NCBI GenBank assembly: GCA_027922465.2
Contig: BQMF02000120.1
Span: forward strand, 496,001 to 560,000
Direction: 5' to 3'
DNA length: 64,000 nt
Source of the DNA: Turritopsis dohrnii
Taxonomy: Eukaryota; Cnidaria; Hydrozoa; Anthoathecata; Oceaniidae
Of the stretch, positions 24,698-37,776 are shown in pieces. Numbering within the stretch: the stretch's first letter is position 1; every line of letters begins with the position of its first letter. Below the pieces are notes generated by a model. It worked only from the letters and a program-made list of their open reading frames with translations, made no database searches and was not told the DNA's origin. The position numbers were made by a program, and so were the translations under genes.

Positions 24698-27600
24698 ATG
24701 TCGTCCGTCAAGGTGGCTGTCAGGGTTCGACCCTTAAACAAGAGGTATTAATACAATTTTGTTCAATTTATTTTTCAATTTAATGTTATTATAGTTATCT
24801 TGCTATTTCTTTAATTAGATTATTGTTATTTTCTTATGCACATGTCAAGTTAATTTTTCAAAAACTTTTAGGCTAACTGAAAAGGTTTCCATCCAGTCAA
24901 AAATGAGAATTTGTAATAGCCAATTCACTATTTTCATTAGAAACATAATAATTTGATCTCGACCTTCAAGGTACTCTTCAAAACTATTGCATTGCATACT
25001 AAAATGATATCTTAATTTGAGTGTCCACCAAAGCGCCTATGATAAACGCAAATAATAATTAGATATAAAATTTATCGCCGGCACCAGAATGTCTGGCACA
25101 AAAACTAACACAAACGTGTCCATTGAATTTTAAACATAGCAGAAATGAATTGTGAAGAGGAAAACCCACTTGATATTTTGCTAGTAATGTTGCTACGAAA
25201 AAGTCGCGTCGAAGAACAAATGTTCATAAAAAGAGGGCTTTCTGGGTACAGGATGTTTACAAGGACCAAGAAGTGTATGATGCAGCAAGACTTAATAATA
25301 AAATGAGAGTTTTGAATAGGGAGGACTATTTCAATTATTTTACTTTTAATTACTTTTTTTTCTTCTCATGTTTTATTTTTATCGTTTTTGGCTCAATAGC
25401 ATTATTTTATCTCGCATTTCCATTTCGCATTTGAAAATGTCTTAAACACATTCCCCTATCACAATAGATTTTTTGTTATTAAATAGCATCACATGTTAAA
25501 GACCATCGGCATTTCTTTGACTTCTGAATAATTTTTCGTTATAACCAAAAGTTTGGCGTTAAAAGTTTGCGTGCGCCTACTTTTTTTTGCATTGATCATT
25601 TGCGTTAATGTTTTAGCGCGTTGGTGGGCACTAGGCTTTAAGAACCAATTGTTTTTGAGGCCTGAAATATTTGCAATGAGTGACAGAACCTGTAATGGTT
25701 GGTTATAGCTTGGTGGTCCTATAACTAGTGCCAAATGAGTACTTTCAAATGATTATTCTAGAGTTCATTTTTTACAATATGTGTGGTAGATGGTGTGCTG
25801 AAAGTTGTTCATGAGAGCACGTATCTGCTTGGAAGCTAAGATACCACATCATCAAAACATTTCAACAAAACATCTTTTAAACAAACTCATTTGCTTCCGA
25901 TTTTAAGCTTTCGCAGTTTCTAGGGCTTAATCAAAAGAACCCTCATGAAGTTGATATCTCAAAGTTTACCATTTAGCATTTTAGCATTTAGGTTTTTTTG
26001 TAGCTTAACAGGATGTATATGCACTCTGATTGTTATCACCCTTTTATTGTAGTGTCTGGCAATAATATTATATTTTCCAGTGCCATTTTTATTCAAGTTC
26101 ATAAACTATTCTTCTGCATTATTTGGTAATGAAGCAATGTTCTGTATTTTCAGGGTTTTTTTTGTTTTTATTTTATAGGGAAGTGAACATGAATTCAAAA
26201 TACATCATTGAGATGGAAGGAAAAAGAACTAGTATTTTAAATTTGAAAGTAAGGTTTTGTAACTTCAAAACTTGACCATTTTGAAAGTATTTCTGTGAAG
26301 TTTGGTATACAATAAATGTTTACAAGGCGTTTAAAAAGTAGTATTGTATGGCATGACTTATATCTAATTAAATTCAACAGATTGTGATTGGATATTTATT
26401 TTTGTTTGAGACCTCTGATTGGATACAATCTTTAAAATCTTGAGTTCTCTGAATTAATATAAATAATAATTTGTTTTTCTTCTTTTTCTTCCTTCCTGAA
26501 TTTTTTTTACAAACTTTTAAATCAAGGAGAATGTAATGCAGACTTCGAAAATCATGCAAAGCATTATTTTATAATTGCACATTATTGTTCAAACTTTGCT
26601 CATTCAGGAAAATATTTTGAAAAAACACACACTGCAATATACAGGGTTTTTTTCCTGAATGACTTCCTATCAAAACAGATAACGGGAAGTGGTAAACTGT
26701 AGTTCTGTATAGAATCAAATTAAAGCTACAATGTCCTCTGTTTAAATCATTATTATTTGTAGCATAGTATTTTTTGTATTAGGTAAATTGAATAGAAAAA
26801 TTAAATTGAACGCAATATGAATGTCTTTCATTTGTATGATATGCTGTCTGCTACGTGCATAAATTGTACATCTGGAACGTATTAAATGCATTGTTGGACA
26901 AGGCAATGTATTGATTGACATTTAATGAAACTTTTGTTCAAGAGGAGCAAATTTGTAAAATCCTAACAGGGTCTATTCTAGGCCAAAAGAGCATCCATTG
27001 ATCGGACGCTGCCCTCTACGTTTTTTTTTAAAAACTTCAAAAATCACTCTTGTATAGGGAGGTCACAGGTTTAGCCCACCAAAATAAAGCTAAGGTTGCC
27101 CTTTTCCTAAAAAAAGTGCCCTTTGGATGTTTATAATGTGCCCTTTTTCCTACTGCCGGACACTGCCCTTCCATTCTAGATTACACCCTACCTTTTCGTT
27201 TAGGACTTTTCCAAAATTTTTGTTATTTCATTAATTTTTGCATGCCATGATTGGAGACTAAAACCATCTAGATCAGGTGCTGAAAATAAAAAAGAACATT
27301 TAAACGCAACATGTTTGTTTATATTTTTCATTCAGATGGCTTCATATGGTTCATCGGAAAGTGAAGAGTTTGGGAGAGAAAGGTTGAAAGATTTTTTCTT
27401 TGACCATTCCTATTGGTCTTGTGATGAAAATTCCAGCCATTTCACCAGTCAAGCTAAGGTACGAAATTCCGCTATCAGTTATGACATTACCTTTTGTTGA
27501 TTTCAGGTCCAAAAGATTTTCATGTGTGTCATAACTCCTTGTGAAGAACACCTGGAAAGCATTGGTTTTTCACGATCTCTTGATATTTTTTCAATGATTT

Positions 27601-30600
27601 CGATTTAATTTTGTTGTATTAAAATTCTGCAGGTGTATCAAGACCTTGGTACTGATGTAGTGCAGGCTGCAGATGAAGGTTACAATGCATGCATTTTTGC
27701 ATATGGTCAAACAGGTACATAAACCGAAACCATTAACTATTCAACAAATAACAATTAAATTTGTGGCAGTTTCTTGATCATTTTTCGTCTTTGTGATTAT
27801 TGCTTCGAAAACTTTTTTATCTTCGTGTTGATTTTTGGTTTCAGGAAGTGGTAAAACACATACAATGATGGGCCAAACTGTAAGCAAAATTTTATGTTCC
27901 AAGCTTTTAAATAAACAGCATTTTTCCCAGAAAGGAAATTTTATTCTTATACTAGTCTGGTTCTTTCATAGGAAAATGAAGGACTTATTCCTAGAATTTG
28001 CAAAGTAAGTTATTTTTGTTGTTGTATAATTGTCTGTGTAAAAAAGAATAATTGTTTTTTTTTCTTTCTACTAGAATTTGTTTGCACAAATGCACGAAAA
28101 AGAGAGTGAAGGAATTTCATTTCGAGCGGAAGTTAGGTATGTAACACTTACCAAGCCAAGTCCTATTTTTTGAAATGATGAAAAACATCAAAGATCTTTT
28201 GTATATATTGTGATGATTTACCATTAGTTATTTGGAAATTTATAATGAGCGGGTACGAGATCTTCTACGTGCACCATCATCCAAAGGTCCGACTCACACA
28301 TTGAAAGTAAGGGAACATCCTAAGGACGGTCCTTACGTTCAAGGTTAGCTTTTTATGTATATTTATTACAAAATATATAAGTTTGAACACCGTTTTTGTT
28401 GCCATCTTATATTTTGTAATTAATGCAAATAATGTGAAATATCTTCACTTGCATAAGAATGTTTTTGTAATGAGTACAACCAAGTCAAATCATTTATATT
28501 ACTGCTTCTGGTCACTGCTTGTAGGATTAACGAAGCATTTAGTGTCCGACTATGCAGCAATCGAAACGATAATGAAGCAAGGAAACGATCTAAGGTGCAG
28601 TTTTTCAGTTGATATAAAAGTAATAGGAATAACATTCCTGTAAAAAAAACCCATTTGAATGGATGGTGAGGCATAATTTGCAGCAAAACATAACTTTGTT
28701 AAAGATATCTTAAACAGCTTTAAAGAATGTTATACCGGGTGCACCAAAAAAAGTCTAAGTATTTGAAAAGATATTTCTCGAAAACTGCAGTTTCTTGGCA
28801 TAAACTTTGCTTAGCTTAAATTTCGATGCATCATACAATAAATTTGATTCATTCGCTATATAGATACGAGGAAAAAACTTTCATGTCAGAATTTCAAAAA
28901 ACGTCAATTTTCAACAAAAATATGGATGTCAAAACACTGTTTGGAAATCCACTACTACAGGGGTAATAACCAAAAGGCTTGTTCCTAGGTGATCAAAATT
29001 TATAGTGAGTTTTAGCGCTGTTTTCACTAATTGTAAGATGTTGGTTTATTGAGTGTCACACCCTTAAAACAAAAATATTGAAATAAGGTCTTAAGGAAAT
29101 GATGCCATCCCAAAATAGTAAATACAACATATCTCCTCTCAATGAAGATCTCAATGTTTTATTTTTGTGTGTTTTTTGTAGAACTACTGCCTCGACCAAT
29201 ATGAATGATACAAGTAGCCGATCACATGCCATCTTTACTGTTAATTACACACAGGTAATATTCAATCTTCTTTTAGAATATATCCAGCTTTTAAAATGCA
29301 ATTACTGTTAGTTGATAATATTTTATTGACCCATCTTTTAGGCTAAATTTATGCATAATCTGCCCAGCGAGACTACAAGTAAAATCAACCTGGTAGATTT
29401 AGCTGGAAGGTGACATAATGCTCAAAAGACATTTTTACTCAGGAAAATAAATTGTATTTGTATTCCATTTTTAATTTTCATCTCATCTGTTTCGGCTTTT
29501 GCAGCGAGCGTGCTGATTCCACTGGTGCAACTGGCATTCGATTAAAAGAAGGTGCTAACATCAATAAGTCCCTGGTTACACTTGGATCAGTTATTTCTTC
29601 GTTAGGTATTAATTGTCACACTGTTATTTATATAATACATTTTATCATCTTAGCATTCTTTGATAGATTTTATTTGTTCAGTTGAAGGATAGCTTAACAA
29701 AAGTTTGCACAAATCAAATTTCAATGTCAGTTAAACCTGTATATCACGACCACTCCAGGGACCTTGGAATTTTGTACATGGGTGGTTGTTTTATACAGTA
29801 ACTTCTGACTAAAAGTAGTCGTTTGAGAGAAGCGATCTTTATGAAGTGGTATTTGATGCAGGTTTAACTTTATTTTGTTTGGTATTATCAGTACAACATT
29901 ATACGTAGCAATCACCATGACAACATTTACTTCCCATTAATCGTTTAGCTGAAGCTTCGACAAATGCTAAGAAGAAGAATCTTTTCATACCCTATCGTGA
30001 TTCAGTTCTGACTTGGTTGCTGAAAGATAGTTTGGGTGGAAACTCAAAGACAATAATGATTGCAAGTAAAGTAGCTCATTATGTTCTTACGACGGAGAGC
30101 ATTTTTATTGAAATTGTGTGTATATTTATATAGAAATGCACTCCGTCGCAGAGGTTTTTTAACAAATGTGCCGGCTGGGTATTGTCCCTTCTGAAGTAAA
30201 GTAGCTCATTAAGTTCTTATCGTCCCTTCTGTTGTTTACTGTGAATGGTAAATCCATGCTTTTCTTCTCAGCTATTTCACCTGCTGACTGTAATTATGCT
30301 GAAACGTTAAGTACTCTCCGCTATGCCAATCGTGCGAAAAATATTATCAACAAACCTACAGTTAACGAGGCAAGTTTATCCTGACTTGTTATGACGGAGA
30401 AGTGAAATTTCTTCTGTTTCTCAGTCATTCTTCATACGGAATATTTTTTAGGATGGAAATGTGAAATTAATCAGAGAACTGCGTGCAGAGATTGATAAAT
30501 TGAAATCTATTATTGGACAAGTGGGTTGATTTTACTTTATTAAAAGAAAAATATTTTTCTAGATTCTCAAATCAATGCGGAGCTTCTTCGACCATTTTTT

Positions 30601-33600
30601 TTTAATTGATGTCCCATTTCACATGTAGTAACACACGAACGAAAACCAAAAATCATGGACTAGCTAAAGTTGTTGACATACTAATTTGGACATGAAATTT
30701 TGGATTTAATGGTTTCTTCAAGTTTAAGGTTTGTTCAATGAGTTAAGAATTCAAATATTTTGTTTTATTTTTCTTTGAATAGGATATATTGAGCGATGCA
30801 GAGAAGGCTGCAGCCAGAAAACTATACGAGAATGAAGAGAGGTTAGGACTGCTTACAGATAAATGGAAAGACCGGTGGAAAGAAACACAAAAGATTATGC
30901 AGGTGAATTCCATTTCCATCACTAATTAAAAAAGTCTGAGAAAAAGATTTTTTGTTCTGCATCTACACGAGAGGGAACGGTGCAATTCTCATGTAAATTA
31001 AATGCACAGAAAAGAAAAATGAATTTATTTCACCTTCCACTTCAACCACTTAACATCTTCTTTGTATTTGGTAAAATTGTTTGTTTTTGTTTGATAGGAG
31101 CGAGAACTAGCATTTCAACACCGTGTTGATGCCGGTATACGAATGGAATCCGAACTTCCACATTTAGTTGCGTTAGAAGATGATCTCCTGAGTACAGGGA
31201 TATTGCTGTACCATTTGAAAGTGAGGAGCCTCGCTCATTATGTTGTTATTTGTGTGTTTTATTATATTGATCATCGTTTAATCGAGCCAAAAACATAGTT
31301 GTTGTTTACGTAAACATCAGTATTTTTATGGTGTTTTCAAATTTCTGGAAGTCGTGTCCTGATTGGTCAAAGTTTTACGTCTCTCCTGTGCAATTTCAAA
31401 ACATTTTTTTTTTTTTAAAAAAAAGCCATCTTATACACAAAGTATTTTTCGAAAATAATTTTAGATCAATATTAATTTTAGCGTTAGTTACAAGATGAGT
31501 CCGTAACTTTTTTATCTCTCACGATTTCTGGTCTTTTCAGGAGGGAAAGACTTTCGTTGGTACAGAGAATTCCAAAACGAAACCAGATATAGGTAACTTG
31601 TTCCCTATTGGTGTAAATTGTAAATTTGTCTCGCTAACATCATACTGAGTTTCTTCGTTCCTAAAAGTTATCAGTGGACCAAGTATATTGGATGATCATT
31701 GTATAATCGAGAATAACGACGGTTTCGTTGTGTTGGATCCGTTTCCAGATGCTTCAGTATCGGTCAATGGAACATCAATACGGAAGAGGGTGCGCTTGCA
31801 ACAAGGTGCGTTGTACGCATTAAAGTAAAATCTCTCTTTCCAGCATCCCGACTTTATGAACCAAATTCCACGTATATCTTATACGAAAATCCCTCCACTG
31901 CAGCCATCTCTCGATATAACGAACTTCGAGTATCGAGTCCCCCGTCAAAGTTCGCTTTATTGAGATTTTCCTCATTACCGAGGGGGAAAATTTGTTGAAA
32001 TGTGAAGGAATGCATTTCTATAGAAATATAGCTATACATTATTTCAATAAAAATACTCTTCATCGCAGTGACTTTTTGAAGATTTTGCCTACTGGACATC
32101 CGCTAGAAAGAACTTCGACTGTGATGGATACCATATGTAGCACTAGTTCACTTACACTTTCAGGTGATGTTGTGATCCTGGGAAAGACTACAATATTCCG
32201 TTTCAACCATCCGAAAGAAGCGGAAGAGTTAAGAGAAAAGAGAAAGTCCGTTGGTCCTGGTTTTAGTAATTTGACATTATCATCAAAGTATCATAGTGAA
32301 TCCGATTTGCTTCCGAAAATGAGAAAGTACGTTTCGGATGTCGAAAATCCTTCTCTCTTTTTTGCCTTGATGTTGATAGATTGTATAAAAGAGGTTCTAT
32401 AACTGACTGAGGCTAGTGGTGACATTTAAAACCATGTAACGACAAATTTGTAAATGCACTATTGAATAATGGTGTTCTGCCATCGTTCAAACTCGCTGAT
32501 GTTTCTGTGTTGTTTTATAGCGCTGATCGGGAGAAACGTGAAGAAGATTTGTCGCGACAACTGGAAGAAGCTCGGTAAGGAAGGATGAAGTCAGAATCGG
32601 CTGACGTTTATTTAGTCAAAGAACTGAAAATAACGGAGTATTTTTTGACGTGTTTTCAGGTTGTTACTGGAGAAGCAGAAACATGAAGAAGAGAGAAGAA
32701 TGGAAGAAACCAGGTTGGTTAATCACACTAAAAGTATTTCTTTCATACTTTCTGATCGTTACGTAAATTAACGGCATGTTATAAACTAGCGCATGCGTGA
32801 TTGATTTCTTTCTTTTTTAGAAATGAGTTCTCAAGACAAATTCGGGAAGAATCGAGAAGGCTAAAAGAAACTAGGTATGGTTCTGTTTACACGTGAAATA
32901 TTTGTAAAGCTTGTTTACATTGCATGATGATCTCTTGACTTTCTTTTTGTGTTCAGTTCATTCAAACCTTAACTTATTTCGGGGCCTTAACCGACGAAAA
33001 GTTTAAGGTTTAAGGTTTGTTTTTTGTTTGTTTTAGAGGCGAGTTAGAATCTCAAAGAAGGTTACGTTTGTATGAGGCGCAATCACCAGAACAGATAAGG
33101 TTAGTGCGATTTGAACATGCTGATTGTGAGAATTTTTTTTCTATCTTCTGCTTTAATTTACTTGCTTATTTTTGTGACAGGAAACATTTAGAGGAGTTGG
33201 AAAAGCTTTACAAAGAGGCTGAGGAGAAACGAACTGACCGAGAGAAAGATTTAATCGAGAGTATACAGAAGAAGGAAGACTTGATCGAATTGCAGAAACA
33301 AAAGCTGTCTGATATACAGGTGAACTGTGACAAAACTAAATTACAAAAAGAAAAACAGCTGTCAAACGAAGTTGAATCATTTTTGAAGTCCCGTTCCGAT
33401 GAAACGAACAAGTTAGATGCGGAAATTCGGAAAATAGTGTCGTCCGAACGGGAAAAATCAAATTCAACGGATACTGAACATATTCGTTCGATATGGATTG
33501 CAGAGATGAATAAAATTGTCACCCAGGAGAAGTTATGTGTGGCCTTACGTGACGAATACAACGAATGTGTAGCCGTCTTAGAAGGCAAGGAAAATTTTAG

Positions 33601-36600
33601 CGACGAACAAAGACCTGACTATGAGAAGCGAAAAGAAGAGTTAAAAAAGAGTTTAAGTAACTCCCAATCGAGGCTGGAGGAGTTGCATCACAGCAAAGCG
33701 AAAGCCTTGAGAAAATACGAACAAGACTATAAAAATCGATACGAATTTATCACATGGGAGCGTGAACGAACAGTCGAGAAAAAGAACGAGCGTATAGCGT
33801 TAATCGAAAACGATCGAAAAACGCACGAAGAATCGTTGCATGACTCGCAAAGTGCGTTAGATGAAATGAAAGCAAACTATTTCAACGCGGTCAGTAATTT
33901 AAACGAAAAGTTATCTGGTGAACGCTATAAAGCAGACCAGCGGAAGAAAGACTTGATGAAAAAGTCCATTGAAGACCAACGCGACTTTAATGAGAAGGTA
34001 CAACAATATAGAGATCTTTTGAAAAAAAGTCAAGAAAAAATTACGAGTAAAAAAAACGAGACGGAAGATCTTAGGAGAGAACTGACTGCTCTGATGAAAA
34101 TTAAAAACACGGATACTAAACTGAAGATAGACAGCGTTCGTATCAGTTTGAATGATCTCATTGAAGATGTGCACGAACTTGAAAAAAACCACGAAGTTGT
34201 GAAGAAGGAGGAAGAACAGGTGATTGAAACGATGATGCAGGAATTAAATAAGAAAAAGAGAAATCACGAACAAGATATGGAAATGTCGGATAAAATTCTC
34301 CTCGAGTTGGAGAAAGTGACTCGCGAAAAAATTTTGCTGTTACAAGAAGAGGTCGACGCTTGTGAAAAACAAATGTTGCAATGTAAAGCCGACATCGAAC
34401 GCGATGAAGAAAGTCTGGTTGAAATTGATAAACTATTTGAAGCAGACACTGCGAAGTTAGATACCGAATTACTGTATGTTGCTTACTTGGTTGAGAAAGA
34501 ATTTCAAAACAGAACGGACGCCCCAGAGTTGGCTCTCATACAAGAGACAAAAACTAAACTTGAAAATATCAATCGTGCGTACAAGGCCAACATTGAGAAT
34601 ATACAGAAATCCTCAGATGGGATTTGGAAACCATTAATCGAAAATCGAGAGAACGCACAAGTGGTATTAGAGGATTTGATTCGAACACGAGGTATTGCCG
34701 AGGTCACACTGACCGAGCTGAAAGAGCAATTCGCATTGGAGAGAAAAGAGGAGCTTGATGAAATCGAACGTTTACGAGAACGATTAGCTGATTGGGAAGA
34801 GGAAAGAAATATCTCCAAAGATTGCAGTCAAAATGAAATTTGTGCCCTACACAACACTTCGAACGCTGATCAAGAACACTTTCAAGAAATCCTTCAGAAG
34901 GAAAAACAAAAGTATGTGTTTCTCTTTGAAAGTTTAACCTATATGTATATAATCATACCAGCACGATAAGATTATGAATAAATATCATATTACATCGCCT
35001 TTGTAAATTTACATGGCTGGCATATCCCACTTAGTTTTTTCGCCAGTTGCAACTTGCAACTTGCTTAGTTGTGCAGTGCTGTTACACCACCTAAACCTAT
35101 ACAAACCCATTGTTTTTGTCTAGTGTGAATGGCCTTAAGATTTTATCTAAGTATTCTATGGCTTTGTTGGGCTATAGTTACACGATCGTGGGTTTTGTTG
35201 TAGGGTTCAAGATGAAATGTATGAGAAGATCTTGACGATGGAACGTGTCATGCAAGCTGAGATAGATAGTTTGAAAAAAAGAGAAATGGAGTTGATAGCT
35301 TGTCTTCAAGAAGATCGAGAAGTTTTGGTGGAAGAAAAAAACGCCCTTGTATCGGTAACGTTTCTCCTCCAGTATGATTAAAAATGAATGGAAAGAGACC
35401 CAATGGGCAAATTCGTAGAAAAATCACTGCGAAGGAGTGCATTTCTGTAATGTACACACTAATTCAATAAAAATGCTCTTCATCGCAGTGTTTTTTTACC
35501 ATTAGTCCAGTGAATCCAATCAAAGTTCAATCTTTTCCCTTAGAATAATAGCACACAAAACGTACGTTTCACAGAACTTGAATGTTTACTGAACAAAAAG
35601 GACGCGCAACTGAAACAAGCTCAAAATGATGCTGACAAAGAGATTGCAGAATTGAAAACGAGGCTCTCCTATGCTAAAAAGTAAGTCCAATTTTTTATTT
35701 TTTGTTTGTTTGGTTTTAATTATTACTTTTTTTCAATCGTTTCATTCTATTTTTAGAGAAATCAATGTGTTACATGAAAAACTGGAAAAATACGGGTCGC
35801 TAACAGTAAGTACCTTCGCCTTTTAACTTCACCGCATTTTTTCTCTACACTCTTATAAACTTCATTTTGTGTAGAGTTTGAATCTTTATAATGGCACTGA
35901 AGAGGACGATCTTTCCGATCCAGAGATGACTCAAATTCTGATTCGCGTCAATCAAAGCGTTAGTTTGATTATGTTGTATGCATGTCTGTTGTGCTAGTAC
36001 ATATCAAAATTCTTTGTGGTTAAAATGCTCTTATTTTTGATTGAATAAAAGAGCCGATACGGAATAGTTTTGCTCGCTTAATCCAGACAGTAACAAAGCT
36101 CTGACAGTAAACCATCAGGTCTGAACATTCTCCATGTTTACTTTTTCTGTTTAGAGTGATGCTGAAGAAGAGGAGCAGATCGCCCGCCTTCGAGTATCGC
36201 CCCCGCCCACCCCTATCCATCGCTTCGTAACTTTCGCGAACATATACAAGAAGAATCATATAAAAGTTTCCATTCCAAGATTCATCTTACGTGGCATAGG
36301 AAGGGGGTCGTACCACGTGTTTGAGGTGAAGGTAACATGGAACCTTTTATTTTTTTTATGTGTCTATCTTCTTGAGACAATCTCATCTCCAATCTCCAAT
36401 CTTGTTCCGTTGTATAGTTACCAAACCAAACTATTAAACCTGCATGCGTATCTTATGTCACTTTTATTTTCAGTTGAGTGTTGGCGACGAAAATTGGTGT
36501 GTATTTCGTCGATACCGTAGATTTCGCGAATTGCATCAAGCGATGCTTCACGACTACCCCGTTGTAAGTTAAAAAGCGATTTCTTTACCTCTTCATGAAA

Positions 36601-37142
36601 ACTTTGTCGTTTGTTTTTTTTTATATAAAAACATAAATTTTTTGTCAATTTTTCAAAGATTTTTATCGCTTCCAGTTTTTTGTCCATAACTTTTTTTCTA
36701 CCTTTCATAATTATTCAATCTAAAGATATTTCACCGGTACTTTTTTTTACTCACCCGGTATATGAAGGTTTTCTTTCTCAGATATCTAGTCTTGAATTCC
36801 CATCCCGACGTTATTTTGGAAACAGAGCAGAAAATTTTGTTCGTGTTCGACGAGCTCAGCTTGAGGTATTCCTAAAAGCTATTATTGTTTTCTTACACCC
36901 TGATCACCCCCTCCACCTTATTAATACTAGAAGTTGGAATTGTATTGGTTTCTTTTATTTAGGCTTACCTGACGGCTTTTCTTGCGATTATGTCGAACGT
37001 CAGTACATGTCGTATTTATGCCGTGACAGATACGCCGCTAACGAAGCAAGATTTGGGCTTGTTTCATCCATTCTTCAAGCAAGGTGTCTATGAATACACT
37101 AAAAATGAAACGGATTTTGACGGATTTAACGGGGATTTCTAG
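24698..37142 (+). CDS. KIF16B: KIF16B-type kinesin-3 with C-terminal PX domain
   Basis: Exons: 24698-24744, 26179-26248, 27336-27458, 27633-27714, 27845-27879, 27972-28004, 28075-28136, 28228-28343, 28525-28594, 29182-29254, 29342-29409, 29505-29605, 29949-30065, 30272-30369, 30452-30520, 30783-30902, 31098-31220, 31541-31592, 31668-31805, 32164-32326, 32521-32574, 32660-32713, 32821-32874, 33037-33099, 33181-34911, 35204-35354, 35544-35680, 35757-35805, 35875-35958, 36155-36331, 36474-36563, 36782-36865, 36963-37142. All phases agree: 1555 aa plus stop. The motor (1-365) starts [12 protein letters not shown] and has P-loop GQTGSGKT (105-112), switch I NDTSSRSH (221-228), switch II DLAGSE (256-261). 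FHA about 470-560 ([37 protein letters not shown]). Coiled coil about 580-1370. PX about 1413-1535 ([33 protein letters not shown]), ending near [17 protein letters not shown]16B carries PI3P-positive early endosomes toward microtubule plus ends; that role is inferred by family. It is longer than human KIF16B (about 1317 aa), mainly in the coiled coil. Confidence 0.95.
25020..25632 (+). mobile_element. Internally deleted PIF/Harbinger-like element in kinesin intron 1
   Basis: Left end AGTGTCCACCAAAGCGCC with AAACGCAAAT further in; the right end is AGTGCCCACCAACGCGC with TTAACGCAAAT when reverse-complemented. Inside, plus-strand 25190-25340 reads [20 protein letters not shown], then [16 protein letters not shown] and NREDYFNYF. 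This matches the start of Harbinger nuclease (KRRFW.R, then D..YF.Y). The rest of the nuclease is missing, so the copy is inactive. A minus ORF at 25489-25734 crosses the right end and is not recognised. Confidence 0.65.
26249..27335. other. Kinesin intron 2
   Basis: A 1.1-kb AT-rich intron. The word TGCCCTT recurs between about 27010 and 27180, perhaps a worn repeat. No coding sequence is supported. Confidence 0.4.
28595..29181. other. Kinesin intron 9 with a possible worn transposon end
   Basis: At 28737 the sequence CCGGGTGCACCAAAAAAAGT resembles the terminus of a mariner-type element. No matching inverted end was found in the intron, so only a possible solo end is noted. Confidence 0.25.
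30090..30180. mobile_element. MITE family P1, copy d (kinesin intron 13)
   Basis: Contains GAGAGCATTTTTATTGAAAT, TGTGTGTATATTTATATAGA, AATGCACTCCGTCGCAG and ends ACAAATGTGCCGGCTGGG. The outer left end is missing. It splits a duplicated stretch of about 30 bp (GTAAAGTAGCTCATTA at 30066 and again at 30196). Confidence 0.68.
31980..32095. mobile_element. MITE family P1, copy e (kinesin intron 19)
   Basis: Inverse orientation relative to copies a-d: AAATTTGTTGAAATGTGAAG, GGAATGCATTTCTATAGAAA, TTATTTCAATAAAAATACTC, TTCATCGCAGTGACTTTTTG and the end TTTTGCCTACTGG. It lies in the 358-nt intron before exon 20. Confidence 0.72.
35399..35508. mobile_element. MITE family P1, copy f (kinesin intron 26)
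   Basis: Begins CCCAATGGGCAAATTCGTAG, contains AATCACTGCGAAGGAGTGCA, AATTCAATAAAAATGCTCTT and CATCGCAGTG, and ends ACCATTAGTCC. It fills more than half of the 189-nt intron between exons 26 and 27. Confidence 0.72.
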
Positions 37143-37776
37143 ATTAGGGTAGATACAAACACGTTTATATTCTTCCGCTAAAATCTAATTTGATTTTGGA
37201 ATAAAAACCATGGTTTGAATACATGCATGTTATAGTTGCAGTTATGATGTGTAGCGGAACCTTCAATTCTCTGTTTTGTTTCATAAACGAAATTTATATT
37301 TCACGATACTTGACATGACATCAATTTTATAATGTTAGATGAATTATTACAATATTATTTAATTTTTTCTATATATGTATTTCTTTAGTTTTGTTTTTTT
37401 GTTGTTGTTTTTTTTTTACATTATATCCCCAATTATTTTTGTTACAGGTTTATCTTCAATTTTGGCCTGAACTTATTGTTGTTGTTTTTTTTTTTTCAGC
37501 TATCTGTCATGACTTTTTTTTTATCGCTATGGCTATTCCACATTTGTTTTGTTATGAGAAGTGATATTTTCAATGCTGTTCTACAGACTATTTATTTATA
37601 TATATATAATATGCAATGAATTATGGATCCTATTTATTCTCCGAATTTCGTTTATTTCTTCATTGTTTTTGTTTGTGTTCAAGTTGTAAAATTTCTCGAT
37701 ATAATTTAATGTAAAAAAATATTGACGAATCAGATGAAACTTTTTCTTTAAGAGGGCGTCTGATTCATCGCTTTAG
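37143..37776. other. 3' untranslated region of the kinesin gene and spacer
   Basis: T-rich sequence after the TAG at 37140-37142. AATAAA occurs at 37200-37205 and is a reasonable polyadenylation signal, giving a very short 3' UTR. Long T runs and a TATATA tract follow. Confidence 0.45.

Noticed and set aside
28737..29060. Complete mariner element in kinesin intron 9
   Set aside because: Only one terminus-like sequence is visible; no inverted partner was found.
33208..34818. Minus-strand ORFs rich in serine and phenylalanine opposite kinesin exon 25
   Set aside because: They are complements of the glutamate- and lysine-rich coiled coil; the plus frame is supported by splice phases and family match.
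36020..36259. Minus ORF overlapping kinesin exon 30
   Set aside because: It is a shadow of the exon encoding the start of the PX domain; the plus frame has consistent splice phases.
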